NCBI GenBank assembly: GCA_963555705.1 | Contig: OY743184.1 | Location: 31,568,614 to 31,632,613 of the forward strand | Length of the DNA stretch: 64,000 bases | Reading direction: 5' to 3' | DNA from: Ligustrum vulgare | Taxonomy: Eukaryota > Streptophyta > Magnoliopsida > Lamiales > Oleaceae | Shown: piece by piece, positions 11,764 through 24,243 of the stretch | Layout of the letters: each line of letters opens with the position of its first letter | How positions within the stretch are numbered: position 1 is the first letter of the stretch | Notes under the pieces: generated by a model | Databases searched by the model: none | Told to the model about the DNA's origin: nothing | Seen by the model: only the letters and a program-made list of their open reading frames with translations | Made by a program: the position numbers and the translations under genes

Positions 11764-12724
11764 CTATGCAGAGACCAAAAAAACCTCGCGTGCGGGTTTG
11801 ACAATTTGCTTTCCTTTTTCGATTAGGTTTCTTCTCCAACTATAAATAAAACCTCTTGGCACGAAAATCAAACATTTTCCACACCTAAGAACATCATAAT
11901 TTTGGTATTTCAACGTTAAATTTTTAGGAGATTGGAGCAAAGCAAGGGGGCAAGACTTGGAGATACTTGAAGAATTTATACTTTGTGCAAGATTTCCATT
12001 CTTCTTTGTTATTTTTAGTGAACGTTATTATATATTATTTTTGTTCTTTATTCATGATGTTTAACTAATTGCAATGTTGAGATGAACGACGTAGCCTAAC
12101 TTTATTATTTTAGTTCCATATTCCATAGTTTTAGTTATTCGTTGTATGTATTGATTTATTATTACTTTTAATGCTTGATCACCAATTTATGATATAATGA
12201 GTTATTTTCATAATCCGAGAGATGAGTTAATAACTTATATCGTGGTAATAAATCCAATAATTGGACAAGATATAGAGATGTACTTTTGTTATTATTACGA
12301 TCGTGTGTGAATTCTTTTGTTTATTACATCTGGATAAGGAATATTGGGACACTCTATAGAGATATATGATTAACTTATTTAGGTAGAATTGGTTTAAACT
12401 CGAATGAGGAATTTCAATTTAAATTAGTGAATTTGACTGAATGCATATTTAGGAAATAAAACTGGAATTAGAGTTAATTTAATTTCCTAGATGAAATTGG
12501 GATTCCCAACTACTTTACAATCGTTGTTAAAAAACAAAACAATGTCCCAATTTTAATTCTTTAATTGATTTTCTTAGTTTTAGATTTCAAGCATCAACAC
12601 AAATTCGCCTGTTCAAATAAGGTCTAGAACTAAAATATTTCGATACTTAATAGTAGTCCTCATGGGAACAATAATCTTGACTCGTTTGTCCACTTTATTA
12701 CTTCCCACGACCCGTACACTTGCA

Positions 12725-13046
12725 GGGATATTTTCCATCGTGAAATATTAATGAACAATAATATGTCAGGTTAGATTATTGAATTGCTAACCCCTTACTT
12801 GGGGATACAAGTGATATATTTATATTGAGAGTAGGTTAACTAAAGATCGTAACACGTGTTACCTTATCCACGTGGCAAGTCCATAATTCGTTACGAAGGT
12901 AAACCATTTATTTGGTTATAATCATTACTAGGTGTCTTGGGACTAAAGTTAACATCACATCCCTTTAAAGTGTATATCTCATCAAACCGCTATTCTCAGA
13001 AAACAAAGCACTCGACTTGCACAGTGACTAATCTTGTCAATGATCC
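12725..13046. other. Unassigned AT-rich sequence
   Basis: About 320 bp between the LTR tail and the second TGTGAC repeat copy. It contains CACGTG-type motifs (AACACGTGTTACC, CCACGTGG) but no coding frame or element end that I recognise. Confidence 0.4.
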
Positions 13047-14220
13047 GGAGTGACTTTGTGCGACTCGTGATAGTGTGGGGGTGAAGTGGGTGACTTGAAT
13101 AGTGTGAAAAATATTAGGTAATTGTAACCAAAATATTGACTAATTGTAACTTTGTGCGCCTTTTGACGAATATGAGATGTAACCGTTTATTATGTAATTG
13201 TGACCTAAATATTGATTAATTATGATTTTGTGCGACTTGTGACGAGTACGGAATGTGATTGTTTAATTTGCATCAATCGTGACTTTGTGTGACTTGTGAT
13301 GAGTACGGAATGTGATCATTTGATTTGCGTCAACCATGACTTTGTGTGACCTTGTGACCAATTGTGACTTTGCGGGTTGGACGAGGTGGGGGTGGAAAAA
13401 CATAGATAAAAAAATCATTTTTGGGGTAGGGTGTGATCTTGTGTAATCTAATTACGACTTTGTGTGGCCAAACTATGACCTTGTGTGACCAATTGTGAGT
13501 TTTGGGTGAGGTGGGGTGGAGTGGGTTGAGGTTTTGCAACTAAATTTGTAATTACGACCCAATTGTAACTTTATGTGACCAACTATGAATTTGCATGTCG
13601 ATGAGGTGGGGTGGGATAAATTTTGCAACTAAATTTGTAATTGTGGTCGAATTGTGAGTTCATGTGATCAAATGTGACTTTGCATTTGGGTGGGGTGGGG
13701 TGGGGTGAAATTTGCGATTAAATTTGTAATTATGATTTGTGATTTTGTGTGATAAATTGTCACTTTGTGGGTGAGGTGAGGTGGGGGTGAGGGTGGTAGG
13801 GTAGGGTAGGGTGGGAAAATATCGAGAGAGAGAAAAGAAAAAAACCTCATTTTTTGGTGATGGTAGGGTAGGGTGGGTAGGATGGGGTCGAGGTCAGGGT
13901 GGAGGTTGGGAAAAGTAGAAGAAAAAAATCATTTTTTGGGGTGGATGTGGTGGGGTGGGATGGGATGGGATGGGATGGGGTGGGTAGGGGTGGGGTTTAG
14001 GTCAGGGTCAAGGTTGGGAAAAGTAGAAGAAAAAAATTATTTTTGGGGTGGACTGGGGTAGGGTGGGTGGGGCGAGGTCCCGTCCTGTAGGGGTGGAGAA
14101 ATGTAGAAGAAAAAAATTATTTTTTGGGTAGGTCGAGGTCGGGAAAAGTAGAAAAAAAATCATTTTTTTTGGGTGGGTAGGTCGGGGTGGGTCGGGTGGA
14201 TCTGGGTGGGTGGGGTCGGG
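13047..14220 (+). repeat. Degenerate TGTGAC-rich minisatellite, copy 2
   Basis: Homologous to 6568-7540 in the same orientation: both have GTGACTTTGTG followed by AGTGTGGGGGTGAAGTGGG-like text and ATTAGGTAATTGTAA. The right part is rich in GGTGGGGTGGG and GGGATGGGAT runs. The start lacks the first 370 bp or so of copy 1. Short open frames here are not coding. Confidence 0.8.
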
Positions 14221-14449
14221 GTTGGAGCCCTGATGGACGGAACCATGTTATTTGATGACTTTTTTTTATTTAAATGTTATATTAGTTTTAATGTAATATA
14301 TAATTGATAATTATTTTTTTATTAAACAATATTATATTTATTAATTATTAATTAACACCTAATTTTTTTTTAAAAAAAAATCCTCAGTTTGTTAGTTTTA
14401 AAATGTAATAGTTTTAGGTTTGTAATTAGGTACTTTTCCAATAATTAAA

Positions 14450-14650
14450 ACTTGGACTAAAAATCTAAATGGTGACTTTCGAATATTTTAATAATTGAAA
14501 TCAGACTTAATTTTAAATAAATTAAATTTTAATTAAAAATGGCTAGACGACCACTTTTTTAAAATAAATGGGAGAAATCGTAGTGACACGCCTTTAAAAA
14601 TTTTAAAATATTTTATTTAAAAAAATAACAGAGAATTCCCAGTCGCTACA
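14450..14650 (+). mobile_element. Right end of interrupted LTR (family C)
   Basis: The sequence continues the LTR text broken at 6180. It carries ATGGGAGAAATCGTAGTGACACG and ends CCCAGTCGCTACA at 14650, matching in arrangement the ends of family A (GGTCGCTACA) and family B (GATCGTTACA). It therefore marks the right border of an old LTR. Confidence 0.6.
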
Positions 14651-14742
14651 GAATCTACATTTGGCTACTTATTCTTTGGCTCGAGGGCCATGTCATGGAA
14701 AAGTGCAAAGAAGTCAGTCATTGTTGCATCTGAAATAACCTT

Positions 14743-17366
14743 TGTTGATCCAACTAACACCTAGATGGGATGAATAGGAGTATTACAGAATTATAAAATA
14801 ATTTAAATCTAGACGGATGGATAATAAATCAATAAAAAAAATAAAGCAACCAATCTAAAGAGATAAATAAATGCTTAAAGTAAATAACACCAAGAATTGC
14901 TAAAGAATGTAAAAACTCTTGAAGAACTTTGCTCAAGGAAATGATCTCTAGGCAAATGTGCCAACAAAATCCACTAGAAAAGATTAACTTACAAGTGGTT
15001 CTGGCAATATAAACCTTAGTAAAATCTGACACAACCTGTAAATCACTGAATAACTCTTCAATTGTACCTCTAGCACTTTTCAGAACCTTTGAACTATCAT
15101 TTCCCTCTACATAGATCACCAAGAATGAACCCCGTTCTCTTCAACTGAAACTCCAACTACCTCTTCTGAACTCTAAGATCCTGAAGGATTATTTTGTAAG
15201 GATTTAGGGTTTGGTATTTTTTGATTGTACAATCTTGAATTTCATTTCAAGCTCACTTAATAATAACAATCAACCATGCACATAAATGAAAGAGTTGAAA
15301 TACATATAGTAGAGGCTGTTGGAGGTACTAAAATTGGTTTAAGAGACTGCTTATGCGTATAGAATTTTCACCTGATGACTGAGGTGTTTGAGTGCCATTA
15401 GGGAGCGTATCTAACTCCCTTGCTCCTACACAACCTTCTTGAGCCGGCGTGAGCACCCTTCGCGCGTAAATGTGGCTAGTTTTCTCCTTCGTCCATGTTT
15501 GACCCTCTTCAACCCCACAATCGAAGTAAACTATTTTGACTTTATAAACGAGTCATCTTGTTCACGAGATTTCCAATTAAATGAAAACCTAACAAACTCA
15601 CCATTTGACATTCCCCGATAAAACACTATAACAGTAAAATGATTACAAAAGACCAATCCTTACATTTGTGACACAAAAACGAATACTGCATCTCAATTAC
15701 ATGTCAACCTGTTTCTTGCCCATCAACTCCAAAAAGTACTAAGTGTAAAAGCAAGTGATACCATATGGAAGCAAATGAGGTAAATGTCATAAACATCAAC
15801 TAGCAATGTCGAACTGATATATTAACACTATGTCAAAAATACCAACAAAAAACATAATATTAATATACTCCAGATAGATTTGCTAGAAATAAAATGTCAA
15901 AACATTAAACAAAACGAATCAAACAATGGCAAACAAAATATATAAATACTACCTCTAAATACTAACTCTAACCTTGACTCATATATTAATCACTCTCCCC
16001 TTTTGACACGAATGACAAAGGAAAGAAGAATGAGAGAAATAATTATGCACATAAACAAATGGTGCAAGCCATGTGCCAACAATTTCTCTTTTCTTTTTAG
16101 ACATCTATTTTTCATGACTTTTTAAATATGACATTAAGTAGTGAAATCACATGAACATTTATTTACTTATATTGGCATAATTCAGAAACACTGAATCTTC
16201 CCAAACAATTTATTTTAAAAGAAATTGGAGTAAAATGTACAAGTTATCCATGTGTGAAAAGTGTCAAGAATCTCATGTAAGCATGATTCAAAACCTTAAA
16301 TCAGTGAGAAATGACATTCAAATAAATCATTGGTGAATGAATACTTTTCTCAGGTTATGAAAGTTAAACACAGTGTTATTAGGACTTTTTAATTGAAACA
16401 ACTCATAAATTTTTTAATTGCATCTTTTTCTTTCTTCTTCTTGTTGTAAGCACGTACTTTTTTTTTTGTCTTATGTGTGAACCTTTCTCCTTTAAGTTGT
16501 TGGAAATTGATTCCAAGAATTTGTTCAAATACAAACTTTTTACGTTTTTTTGAAAAACAAGAATGCCCTAAAATTTAATTAATTACTAAACTAATTAAAA
16601 CTAACTTGAAGGTGCATAGAAGAGTTGTCTTCCAACGATTAATATGAATTTCAATCTTTGAAATAATTGTTCCAGCTTCAAACCTTTAAATCTTCCACAA
16701 TATTCCTTCAAGAACAAAATTTCGTTTGATGAGTTGATACCAAAGGATCAAGAACACAAGAATACAATATTACCAAGTAGAATAAAATTCTCACTCTAAT
16801 ATGTAATTATGGAACAACCAAAACAAGAGTACTAAATAATCCTCTTGGTTGTCCCTTATTTGTGTATATAGGGGAAATCTTTTTAACTCTTCTCCTATTC
16901 CTTGTGAGATTAGAGTTTCATACTTACCCAATAAGTAAAACTCTTCTTATTTTCCTTGTGGGATTAGAGTTTCATACCTGTTAGAGTTTCATACTGTCCT
17001 ATAAGTAAATATATCCTAATTCTTTTTTAAAATATCTTTCTGACCATAGAGCTCACTCTTTTTTTTCTAAATTTTCTTAGAATATGTAATCTTAGTCTAA
17101 TAAGTCATCAATTCAGTCTAGTCACTGATTTGATTAGCTAGATTGTTGTTCCTAGTCAACAAATTTCGATACTTATGTCAAATGTGGTCTAACTCATCGC
17201 AATTATGACATGAATGTATAAATTTAAGAGTAACACTAAGTCTCAAGTTTTAAACCTTAGATTGAGTCAACATATGTTGTACAAATGATTTATATTCTAG
17301 ATCACCTACATTCTTAGACTTATCAAAAGCATGTGCAAACTTGGTGTTAGAGGAAGAAGATGTTTG
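14743..17366 (-). mobile_element. Decayed Ty1/copia remnant (SIRE-like)
   Basis: Three landmarks on the minus strand are in the expected order. Near 17175-17225 there is a zinc-knuckle-like CHNCDELDHI piece of Gag, with stops. Near 15995-16015 there is TGTCAAAAGGGGAGAGT, like the purine tract before a 3' LTR. Near 14743-14790 there is TTCATCCCATCTAGGTGTTA, like the tail of SIRE-type LTRs. No pol motif survives. A 97-codon frame (15122-14829, minus) lies in the LTR part and resembles no known protein. The lineage is inferred from these motifs only. Confidence 0.4.
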
Positions 17367-18923
17367 TGTTGGGAATTTACTTAATAATGCACAAAGGGAT
17401 ATAAAATATTTTCAATTCCCAAACGAGGATCTGCTTTGTGTTTAGATAGAAACCGTGACAAAGATAATACCTCTTGATTATTTTGCAGACGGATCTGAGA
17501 ATCTTGATTCCTTCAATCTACTTGCACACCACAGCTGTCCAAGTGTCCAACCTCCAAAGGTGAACCACACGAGATAACAAGAATGAAAGGCTAGGGTTTC
17601 TCTCTTCTTGTGCTAACAAGAGAATAATGAATTAGGGTTAACTTTTTTTCAAACCCTAGTTGTTTATTAATATAAGTCAAAGTAGCATTAGCCCATAGCT
17701 TAAACATTACCCGGTCCATATAGTTTAATTAATCCAATTAATCAAACATGAACTGTTGTTAATCAATCCGATCAATTAACTCGAGTCTATTAATAAAAAA
17801 CATAATTAATTAATTCTACAAATGTCAAACATTTGTTAATTAATTAGTTTCAGTTACATTCTTCTAGTTCTCCCTTTGTATGTGACCCTCTAGGTTCCCA
17901 GTCACGATGTCGAACTACGTGAATTATTATTTTGATCTAATCAAAATAAGATTAATTAAAACTCTCTTTTCAATTAATCATTAATTCTCCTAGATTAATT
18001 AATTCACATTAGTTGTCTCAAATAGATATCTAGTAATGTGTCGGGGCAATACATTTGATGGGAAATCTCACGTGGTGTGACAAAACCAAACTAGTTCGTT
18101 TATCATGAAACTTTAATCCCTTCGTCAATATGATCCGATCAATTATGAGATATGGAAATGTGTCTATCTTGTTTATTGATCATATCTTTTATTTCGCTCT
18201 TAAGTCAATAAATGTCGAAACTATTTTCAACTTTATGAATTCACCTTGGCCAAGGATTTTAATATCGACTTAACCAAATAAAATGAAGATAATAATCTCT
18301 TACTATCTAAGAGTGACGAATCCTATATTGATCATTCACAACCTTCATGTGATTCTTGACATACCCGAACGTTATCGTATTAGCAACTCCTTTCAGAGCA
18401 ACATCCGACATCACCAAAGTATGACTTCCCTCAAATTAAGGTACTATGATGATATCAAGTCAAATGATCAATTCCACCAATGAACATTAGGGATTAACCA
18501 CTGACACTTAGATAGTTATCCATGTGGAATCTCTGTTGCGGGTCTCCAATGTTTTGTTCTCTTAACAAAACATCCACGTGTTCATTTAAATGTTTCTACA
18601 TCTTAGCTAGTGAGATCAGCTACTCACTTCTAAAGTGGGAGATGACACACGTGTTGGTCATCCGTAATAAAGATATCCGTATCACGATATTACTTTATGA
18701 CCAAGGACATTTAAGATTCAGTTGTAACTTATATCTTACAATCACAACTTCTTGCAATTAAAAAGTTATCAAGATTTGAATATACGAACTTTGTTGATTT
18801 AATTTGCAAGAATAATAATATTATTATAAATCAATTAAATAACAGATCTACCATATATTAAATGCATCAAATATATTTGTAAGTGTTTGGTCAAATGATT
18901 GGACCTAGGGTATAACACTTACA
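17367..18923. mobile_element. Solo LTR, probably Ty1/copia
   Basis: The element starts TGTTGGGAATTTACTTAAT and ends GGGTATAACACTTACA. Flanking pentamers are GTTTG (17362-17366) and GTTCG (18924-18928), a target duplication with one mismatch. At 1557 bp without internal region it is a solo LTR, inserted into the decayed copia DNA. Read from the other strand it starts TGTAAGTGTTATACCCT. Orientation is not settled. Confidence 0.7.
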
Positions 18924-19046
18924 GTTCGACTACTACATTCTTAGACCAATTACTTGTGGGCCACATAATATTTTGAAGGAGTTAATTAAGGGAATAATAC
19001 ACAAAAAAGGTGGTTACTATACCACATTTCAAACTTAAAGAAAAAA
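18924..19046. other. Short flank between two LTRs
   Basis: About 120 bp that resume the decayed copia text after the solo LTR and end in AAAAAA before the next LTR. No gene is visible. Confidence 0.4.
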
Positions 19047-20962
19047 TGTAAGGCCCCAAATTTTGTTAACTCGGAGTGCTACTAAAGTCTAAATTTCGTT
19101 TAAATAGCTATTTTCAATAAACGTCAAATATGTAATATTTTCTTTTTCTAAAACAATAACAACCGGAAATAAATTGCGGAAGCGTATTTGATTGAAATAA
19201 TTTGATGTTCAAAACATAATGAACCAATCGTCAAACTTTCAAAATAATAAGATTCGAAATTAATTTGAAAAAATAGAAAATGATTGCTAAAAATAGTGGT
19301 TTAAGAGAAAATTAGAAATTAGAATAAATTGTCATTTAATTCCAAGATCGCCCCGCTCATTGCCATGCATCGCCGAGCTCCTTAACCTGGAAGGGTGGAA
19401 AAAGTGGAGTGAGCATAATGAAATATACTCAGTGGAGATACAGCAATTAGTCCAAGTTAAATCCAAAGATGCAAGTCCAATTATGAATATCATTCCTAAA
19501 AAAATAATTTTCTGTAACTTTGTGTACTGTGGGGGAAACCCCAAGGACTCACTTTCAATCCCAGACCTATGTATGATCTCTGGCAACATAGTATTAGCGC
19601 TAATTAAAATTGTGCACTGTGGGAGACCCAAGGACCGTCTTTCGATCCCGGACCTATTTACGGTCCCTGGAAACCTTTTTGAAACCATAGAAGCATTATA
19701 TCACAATTAAAATGACACATCGAGAAGTAACATGGAAAAAATAACCACAAATGCTTTAATGTAAACCCCACCTCAAAGTCTTGAAATTTTCTTAAAATTG
19801 AACTGGATGTGAAGCTAAAGTGCTTTTAAACTATTCTCGTGAACTCGTCTAGCCAAAAGAAAATAAATCTTAAATTAGTAAGTTGAGAATTAAAAGTTTT
19901 AAAAATGAATTTAAAAGTTTAGGGACTAATTTGGGATCAAAGTTGAACTTGAAAAGTTTTGAGGCTGAAATAGAATTTTCAGAAACTTAGGGACTGATAG
20001 TTAAAATATTGTTTAAATTAATTTGGGGACTGAAATAATGTGTTTAAAAATAAAGGGGCTGATCTTTAAAACATTTAAAGACTTGGGACTGAATTGAAAT
20101 ACTCTCAAAGAATGGGGGTTTAAAGGGATAAATTTGTAAAATCAATTTTTAAAACAATGCAAGACTCTCTCTCTCACATTTGACACAGAGAGATGGGAGA
20201 GGAAAGAGATGGCGGTCGGCGATGGAAGGGGCGAAGCTGCCGGTGCCTTCACCGGCGTCCACAAGCGATGAAGCCGCCATCGAGGGGCGGCGACGACAGT
20301 GGGTGGAGGGGCTGCAGAAGGTGAAGTTTTGGGCGACTTTGGTGCGCGATCGAAGAGGAACAGGTGGCGGTTTGGAGATATGTTTTGGCCATGAACTGAC
20401 CGGCGGTCGATGTAGGATGTTTTGCTTAGTTTGTTTCTTGGTTCTTGGGTTTTTTGATTGGGTAAATTCTTGGGATTCTTCAAAGTGGGAGTTAGCGCGG
20501 TGGCCGTTTTGGAAGGCGGTGGTGCTTCGGGTTTCGGTTTGCAAGATTGCTGGGGTGATTTTCTGTCAATTGGAGGTTCGATCCATGGAGGGAGTTTTGA
20601 CATTGAGTTTGGTGTGCGGGCAGTGATGCTCGGTTGTCGGCTATGGAGGTTGGTTGCTGTCGTATGGGAATTCAATGGCTTGGTTGTGGGTGATTTGTGG
20701 CGTTGGAGTTCGTTGCTCCGGTGGTTTTGGTTCTCAATTGGGTGTTGAAGGTGTAATTCGACATTGGTGGTCTGTGGATTCGTGGCTGTTGGCTCGGTGG
20801 TGTATGATGCAACTGGTGAACGTTTGGTGATGACGGTGGGATTGAAGGCAGTGAGTTCTGGCTATGGTTTGATTGTCGTTGAATTGATTTGTGAATTGAA
20901 CTGGTTATATATAGATTGGCGTGAGAAGTCTTGTAGTTGGAATAAAAATGTGTAATGTTGAA

Positions 20963-22077
20963 TGATGATGCTAAAAATCGCCCCTGAAATATTCCGAGCT
21001 TGAGCAATAAACTAGCGCGAACTGGATCTCCGAATACCTGCAATAAAGGGGAGGAGGTGTGTCCTTGTCGCCCCTCCGATGCTTAAGTCAGTAAAGAGGA
21101 AGGAGAAAATTTATGCAAGAGGCTATAAATTGTAGAGATAATTGTGTGCCTGTATTATGATTGAGTGCCATGTATTTATAGAGCTATGTGGACGAATTAT
21201 GATAGGATTGAAATACCTGCATTGCTTGAGTCCTGTTAGGAATCATCCTCCTATTTTTTAGGGATGAGGTTGTAAAACACAAATAGGATTATGTTGGAAG
21301 ATGAGTTCTATTGGAATTAGGAGGTTGTATACTCCACGTATCAGATCAAGTCATGCCTGATCAATGAGAGACGTGACCCGAGCATCATGTACCCCGAACA
21401 CATCATGCACCTTTTTGGTGAGATATATGTACTCGGGGTATTCTATTATCGGTGGTATTATGAGTGGTCCGGGCAACGTTTTCGCCACGGGCATTTTAAG
21501 TGTGATCGGGGGTTATATTCTCCTCGAGGTTGTTCATGTTCTCGGGGTTCTCAATATGGTGTATGGTTTAATGTTTAAGTTCTTGGCCTCGAGGTTCATA
21601 TGTTGCTCGGGGGTACCAAGATATGACATGGCTACGTATTCAAGTGTTCGGGGATGAGGAAAAAGGATATGCTCGGGGTATAAATGATTTTCGGGGTTGA
21701 AGTCCTCCTCGGGGGTATCAAGATGTAATATGGAATAATATTCATGTGTTCGGGGATGAGGACAAAGGATATGCTCGGGGTATAAATGATTGTCGGGGTT
21801 GAAGTCCTCCACGGGGGTATCAAGATGTAATATGGAATAATATTCATGTGTTCGGGTTCAAGGTCATCCTCGGATTTATGGTGGTCGCGGTTGAGGTCTT
21901 CCTCGAGGATAGAAAATATAATATAAGGTGATATTCATGTGATCGGGGTTGAGGTCCTCCTCGGGTTCATGGTGGTCCTCGGGTTTACACATTTGATTAG
22001 GAGACTATATTTTGTCAAAGAGCTCGGGCTTGAGGCTTTTGTGAAGGCTCGGGTGTGAATAAAATTTATACTCATCA
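20963..22077 (-). repeat. 3' LTR of gag-only element
   Basis: In plus text it begins TGATGATGCTAAAAATC and ends TTTATACTCATCA. It contains a repeated block with a period near 102 bp (GTGTTCGGG at 21644, 21746 and 21848). It is equal in length to the other LTR. Confidence 0.93.
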
Positions 22078-22269
22078 TAGGCCCTCGCGCATCCATTATC
22101 AAGTTCAGGGGAGAGATGGATGTGTAATAGTGAGATATCATGATGCGATGATTATGTTAAGTAGAAATAGACAAGAGCTTATGTTAAGTAAGGAATAAGC
22201 CTGAGCTTATGTAGACCCGAGGACTTAATTATATCAATTTGATTACTTGATTGCTTGGGGTGGCCGTGT

Positions 22270-22570
22270 GTACTTGCGCGGGCAAGTATTTTGTATGCTT
22301 GTGCGGGACAAGACTTTATTTGCTTGCACGGGGCAAGACTTTGTTTGCTTGCATGGAGCAAGACTTTGTGTGCTTGCGCATGGGAAAGGTTTTGAGTACT
22401 TGCGCGAGGCAAAGCTTTGAGTGCTTGCGCAGGGCAAGGCTTTGTGTGCCTGCACGGGGCAAGGCTTTGAGGGCTTGCTCGGGGCAAGACTTTGAGTGCT
22501 TGCGTGGGGCAAGGCTTTGAGTGCTTGCGCGGGGCAAGGCTTTGTGTGCTTGCGGGACAAGACTTTGTGT
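22270..22570. repeat. 25-bp tandem array in 3' untranslated part of gag-only element
   Basis: About a dozen imperfect copies of a unit like GCTTGCGCGGGGCAAGGCTT plus TGAGT. The 25-bp length is not a multiple of three, and open frames exist in several phases on both strands, so it is unlikely to code for protein. It lies between the gag stop and the 3' LTR. Confidence 0.92.
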
Positions 22571-22952
22571 GTTCATTAATAATGGAGATTTTTTTTTTTT
22601 TTTTTGGTGGGATGACATCTCATATTGCTTGTATAGACTCAACCTATCTACTTTGAAATTAAAGGTAGGCACATAGGCCCCCGATGCTATATGTAAGAAA
22701 AGAAAAATGAAATAATGAAAAGAAATGGTAAAGACTAGGGTATGAAAACCCATACAACTTAAAAAATAATGCATGATCAGTAGCTAGCAAGGCTTGGGCT
22801 GACGTTGTGTGAGTTTCTCCCCGAGGCTGTTCTACCAACGACGACGTTTACTGTTTAGGCCGTGGGTTGATTATCCTCGGACTTTCATTGAATGTGGTCA
22901 TTCCTTGGGTGTTTTTAGTATTGATATATGATTTTAAAAACCCCTTTTATAT

Positions 22953-24209
22953 TTAAGATTCAATCTCTCGCTGTAATGCATGGCACTCCTCGGTGGTGTG
23001 CCCATGGTCATGATGAAATTGGCAATACTTGCTCTTATCTCGCGTGTAAGGATAAGACTTGATTCTTGATGGCCAATTTAACTCCTCCAGATCCTTGATT
23101 TCCATGAGGATACTTGCCCTTGTGGCGTTCAGACGTGTGAAGGGTGTAGGAGGGTCATGCTCTTGCTTGCCCCGAGCCTGATCTTTCCATGTACCATGGT
23201 CATGTTATCTCTTGTGTTCGGGCTTACTTTCTATATGATCTGAATTTTCAGTGTTGGGGCTATTTTTCCTGGGGTACATTGTTTCTTCCATATTAATGTA
23301 CTTCACTCCTCGAGTAAGGAGCTCGGTCACTGACTTTGGTGGTGTTTTCGATAGAGACATCTTGAAATACTCGCATCTTACAGCATGAGTAAGAGCAGAT
23401 ACAGCGGCAGAGATATGAAGATCAGGGATCTGTAGTCTTTCAGCATTGAACCTGGTCATGAATTCAAGCAGTGTTTCATTTTGTCCTTGACTAAGTCTCA
23501 TAAGCAACGCAGCTGTTTTCCTTATGCGCTTACTACTTGCAAAGAAAGTCAAGAACTTATTGGCAAGATCTGCGAATGTCGAAATTGAGTTTGGTTCAAG
23601 AGTTGAGAACCAATCCCTAGCAGCACTGGTCAAGGTTTGGGGGAATGCCTTGCACATGACCTGATCGAGGGAAACTTGCAAATTCATGACGTCAGTGTAC
23701 ACATTGAGATGATTTACGGGGTCGGTTGTACCATCGTACTCCTTTATCCTCAGGAACTTGAACCTGTCTGGTAAGGGAAAGGCTAAAACCTCTGGTGTGA
23801 ATGGAGTGTTCGGGGTGAAACCTGCTATTCCCTCCTGGATAATTCTCGCAAGCTCGACAAGGGGCATGGCGACTGTTCTTGAACTCGTCATATTCAGTGG
23901 TGACGGGGGTAGTCCCGAGGTACTTGCCCTAGCAGTATGGTTCGGTGGTTGGACCCGTGAAGCATTCCCTTCCTCGGGTGTTGGCGCACGCTGGTTCTAC
24001 TGCGTGAGTAACTGAGTCAATGCAGCGACTTGTTGACAAAGTTCCTCCAATGCTTCCTGGGTATCAACAGAAGGTTGGGAGTGTGATGTATAATTTCCTG
24101 GTAATGTAGTAGGGTTTGCTGGGAACGTCGAGGACACCTGCTCCCCTACAACAGGATGATCATGAGCAGGTAATGTGGCTTGTGGAAGTCCAGAACGTGT
24201 ATTAACCAT
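22953..24209 (-). pseudogene. gag of gag-only Ty3/gypsy element, two in-frame stops
   Basis: A single reading frame runs from Met at 24209 (MVNTRSGLP...) to TAA at 22953, about 418 codons with no frameshift, but with TAG at 23999-23997 and TAA at 23207-23205. The central part has the retrotransposon Gag core: DRFKFLRIKEYDGTTDP, then AFPQTLTSAARDWFSTL and NETLLEFMTRFN. The distal part has KYCQFHHDHGHTTEEC, the Cys/His motif typical of Tat/Athila-group Gag. Gag would form the virus-like particle that packages the RNA. Both stops could come from C-to-T change at CAG and CAA. The protein call is firm; whether a functional copy exists elsewhere is unknown. Confidence 0.88.
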
Positions 24210-24230
24210 GGCTTCTAGTAATGGTTCCCA

Positions 24231-24243
24231 CAGATGGCGCCAA
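24231..24243 (-). promoter_or_regulatory. Primer-binding site of gag-only element
   Basis: On the minus strand TTGGCGCCATCTG follows directly on the 5' LTR end CATCATCA. TGGCGCC-type primer sites are standard in Tat and Athila relatives. It fixes the element's orientation. Confidence 0.85.

Larger units (their letters stand above)
7641..12724 (+). mobile_element. Probable Tat/Athila-type LTR, split by insertions
   Basis: The two outer parts, 7641-8332 and 11764-12724, read as one LTR. It starts TGTTGACTAC, has a TATAAATAAAA promoter-like box near 11842, and ends in text typical of Tat/Athila LTR tails (CGACCCGTACACTTGCA, preceded by CATGGGAACAATAATC). No primer site or internal region follows, so it would be a solo or truncated LTR. 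I found no target-site duplication, so the borders are tentative. The middle (8333-11763) is foreign. Confidence 0.4.
6180..14439. mobile_element. MULE-like element with nested insertions
   Basis: The left end reads GGGAAAATTACACGGAACC. The right end, read inward, is GGAAAAGTACCTAATTAC, so the terminal inverted repeat is short and imperfect. An exact 10-bp sequence AATAATTAAA flanks both ends (6170-6179 and 14440-14449), near the 9-11 bp target duplications of Mutator-like elements. Subterminal text containing TTAGGTGTTAATT is shared by both ends. The interior has no transposase. It is made of degenerate TGTGAC-rich repeats plus a later 5-kb block of nested LTR and TIR elements. A related left end lies near 56400. 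Superfamily assignment is an inference from the duplication length and ends. Confidence 0.6.

Noticed and set aside
14829..15122. 97-codon minus-strand frame as a gene
   Set aside because: It lies in copia LTR-like sequence with no recognisable domain.
20142..20748. Overlapping frames of 96-177 codons on both strands
   Set aside because: GC-rich LTR leader opens many frames; composition is low-complexity and no domain is seen.
22179..22774. Several Ala/Cys-rich frames on both strands
   Set aside because: All come from the 25-bp tandem array in different phases.
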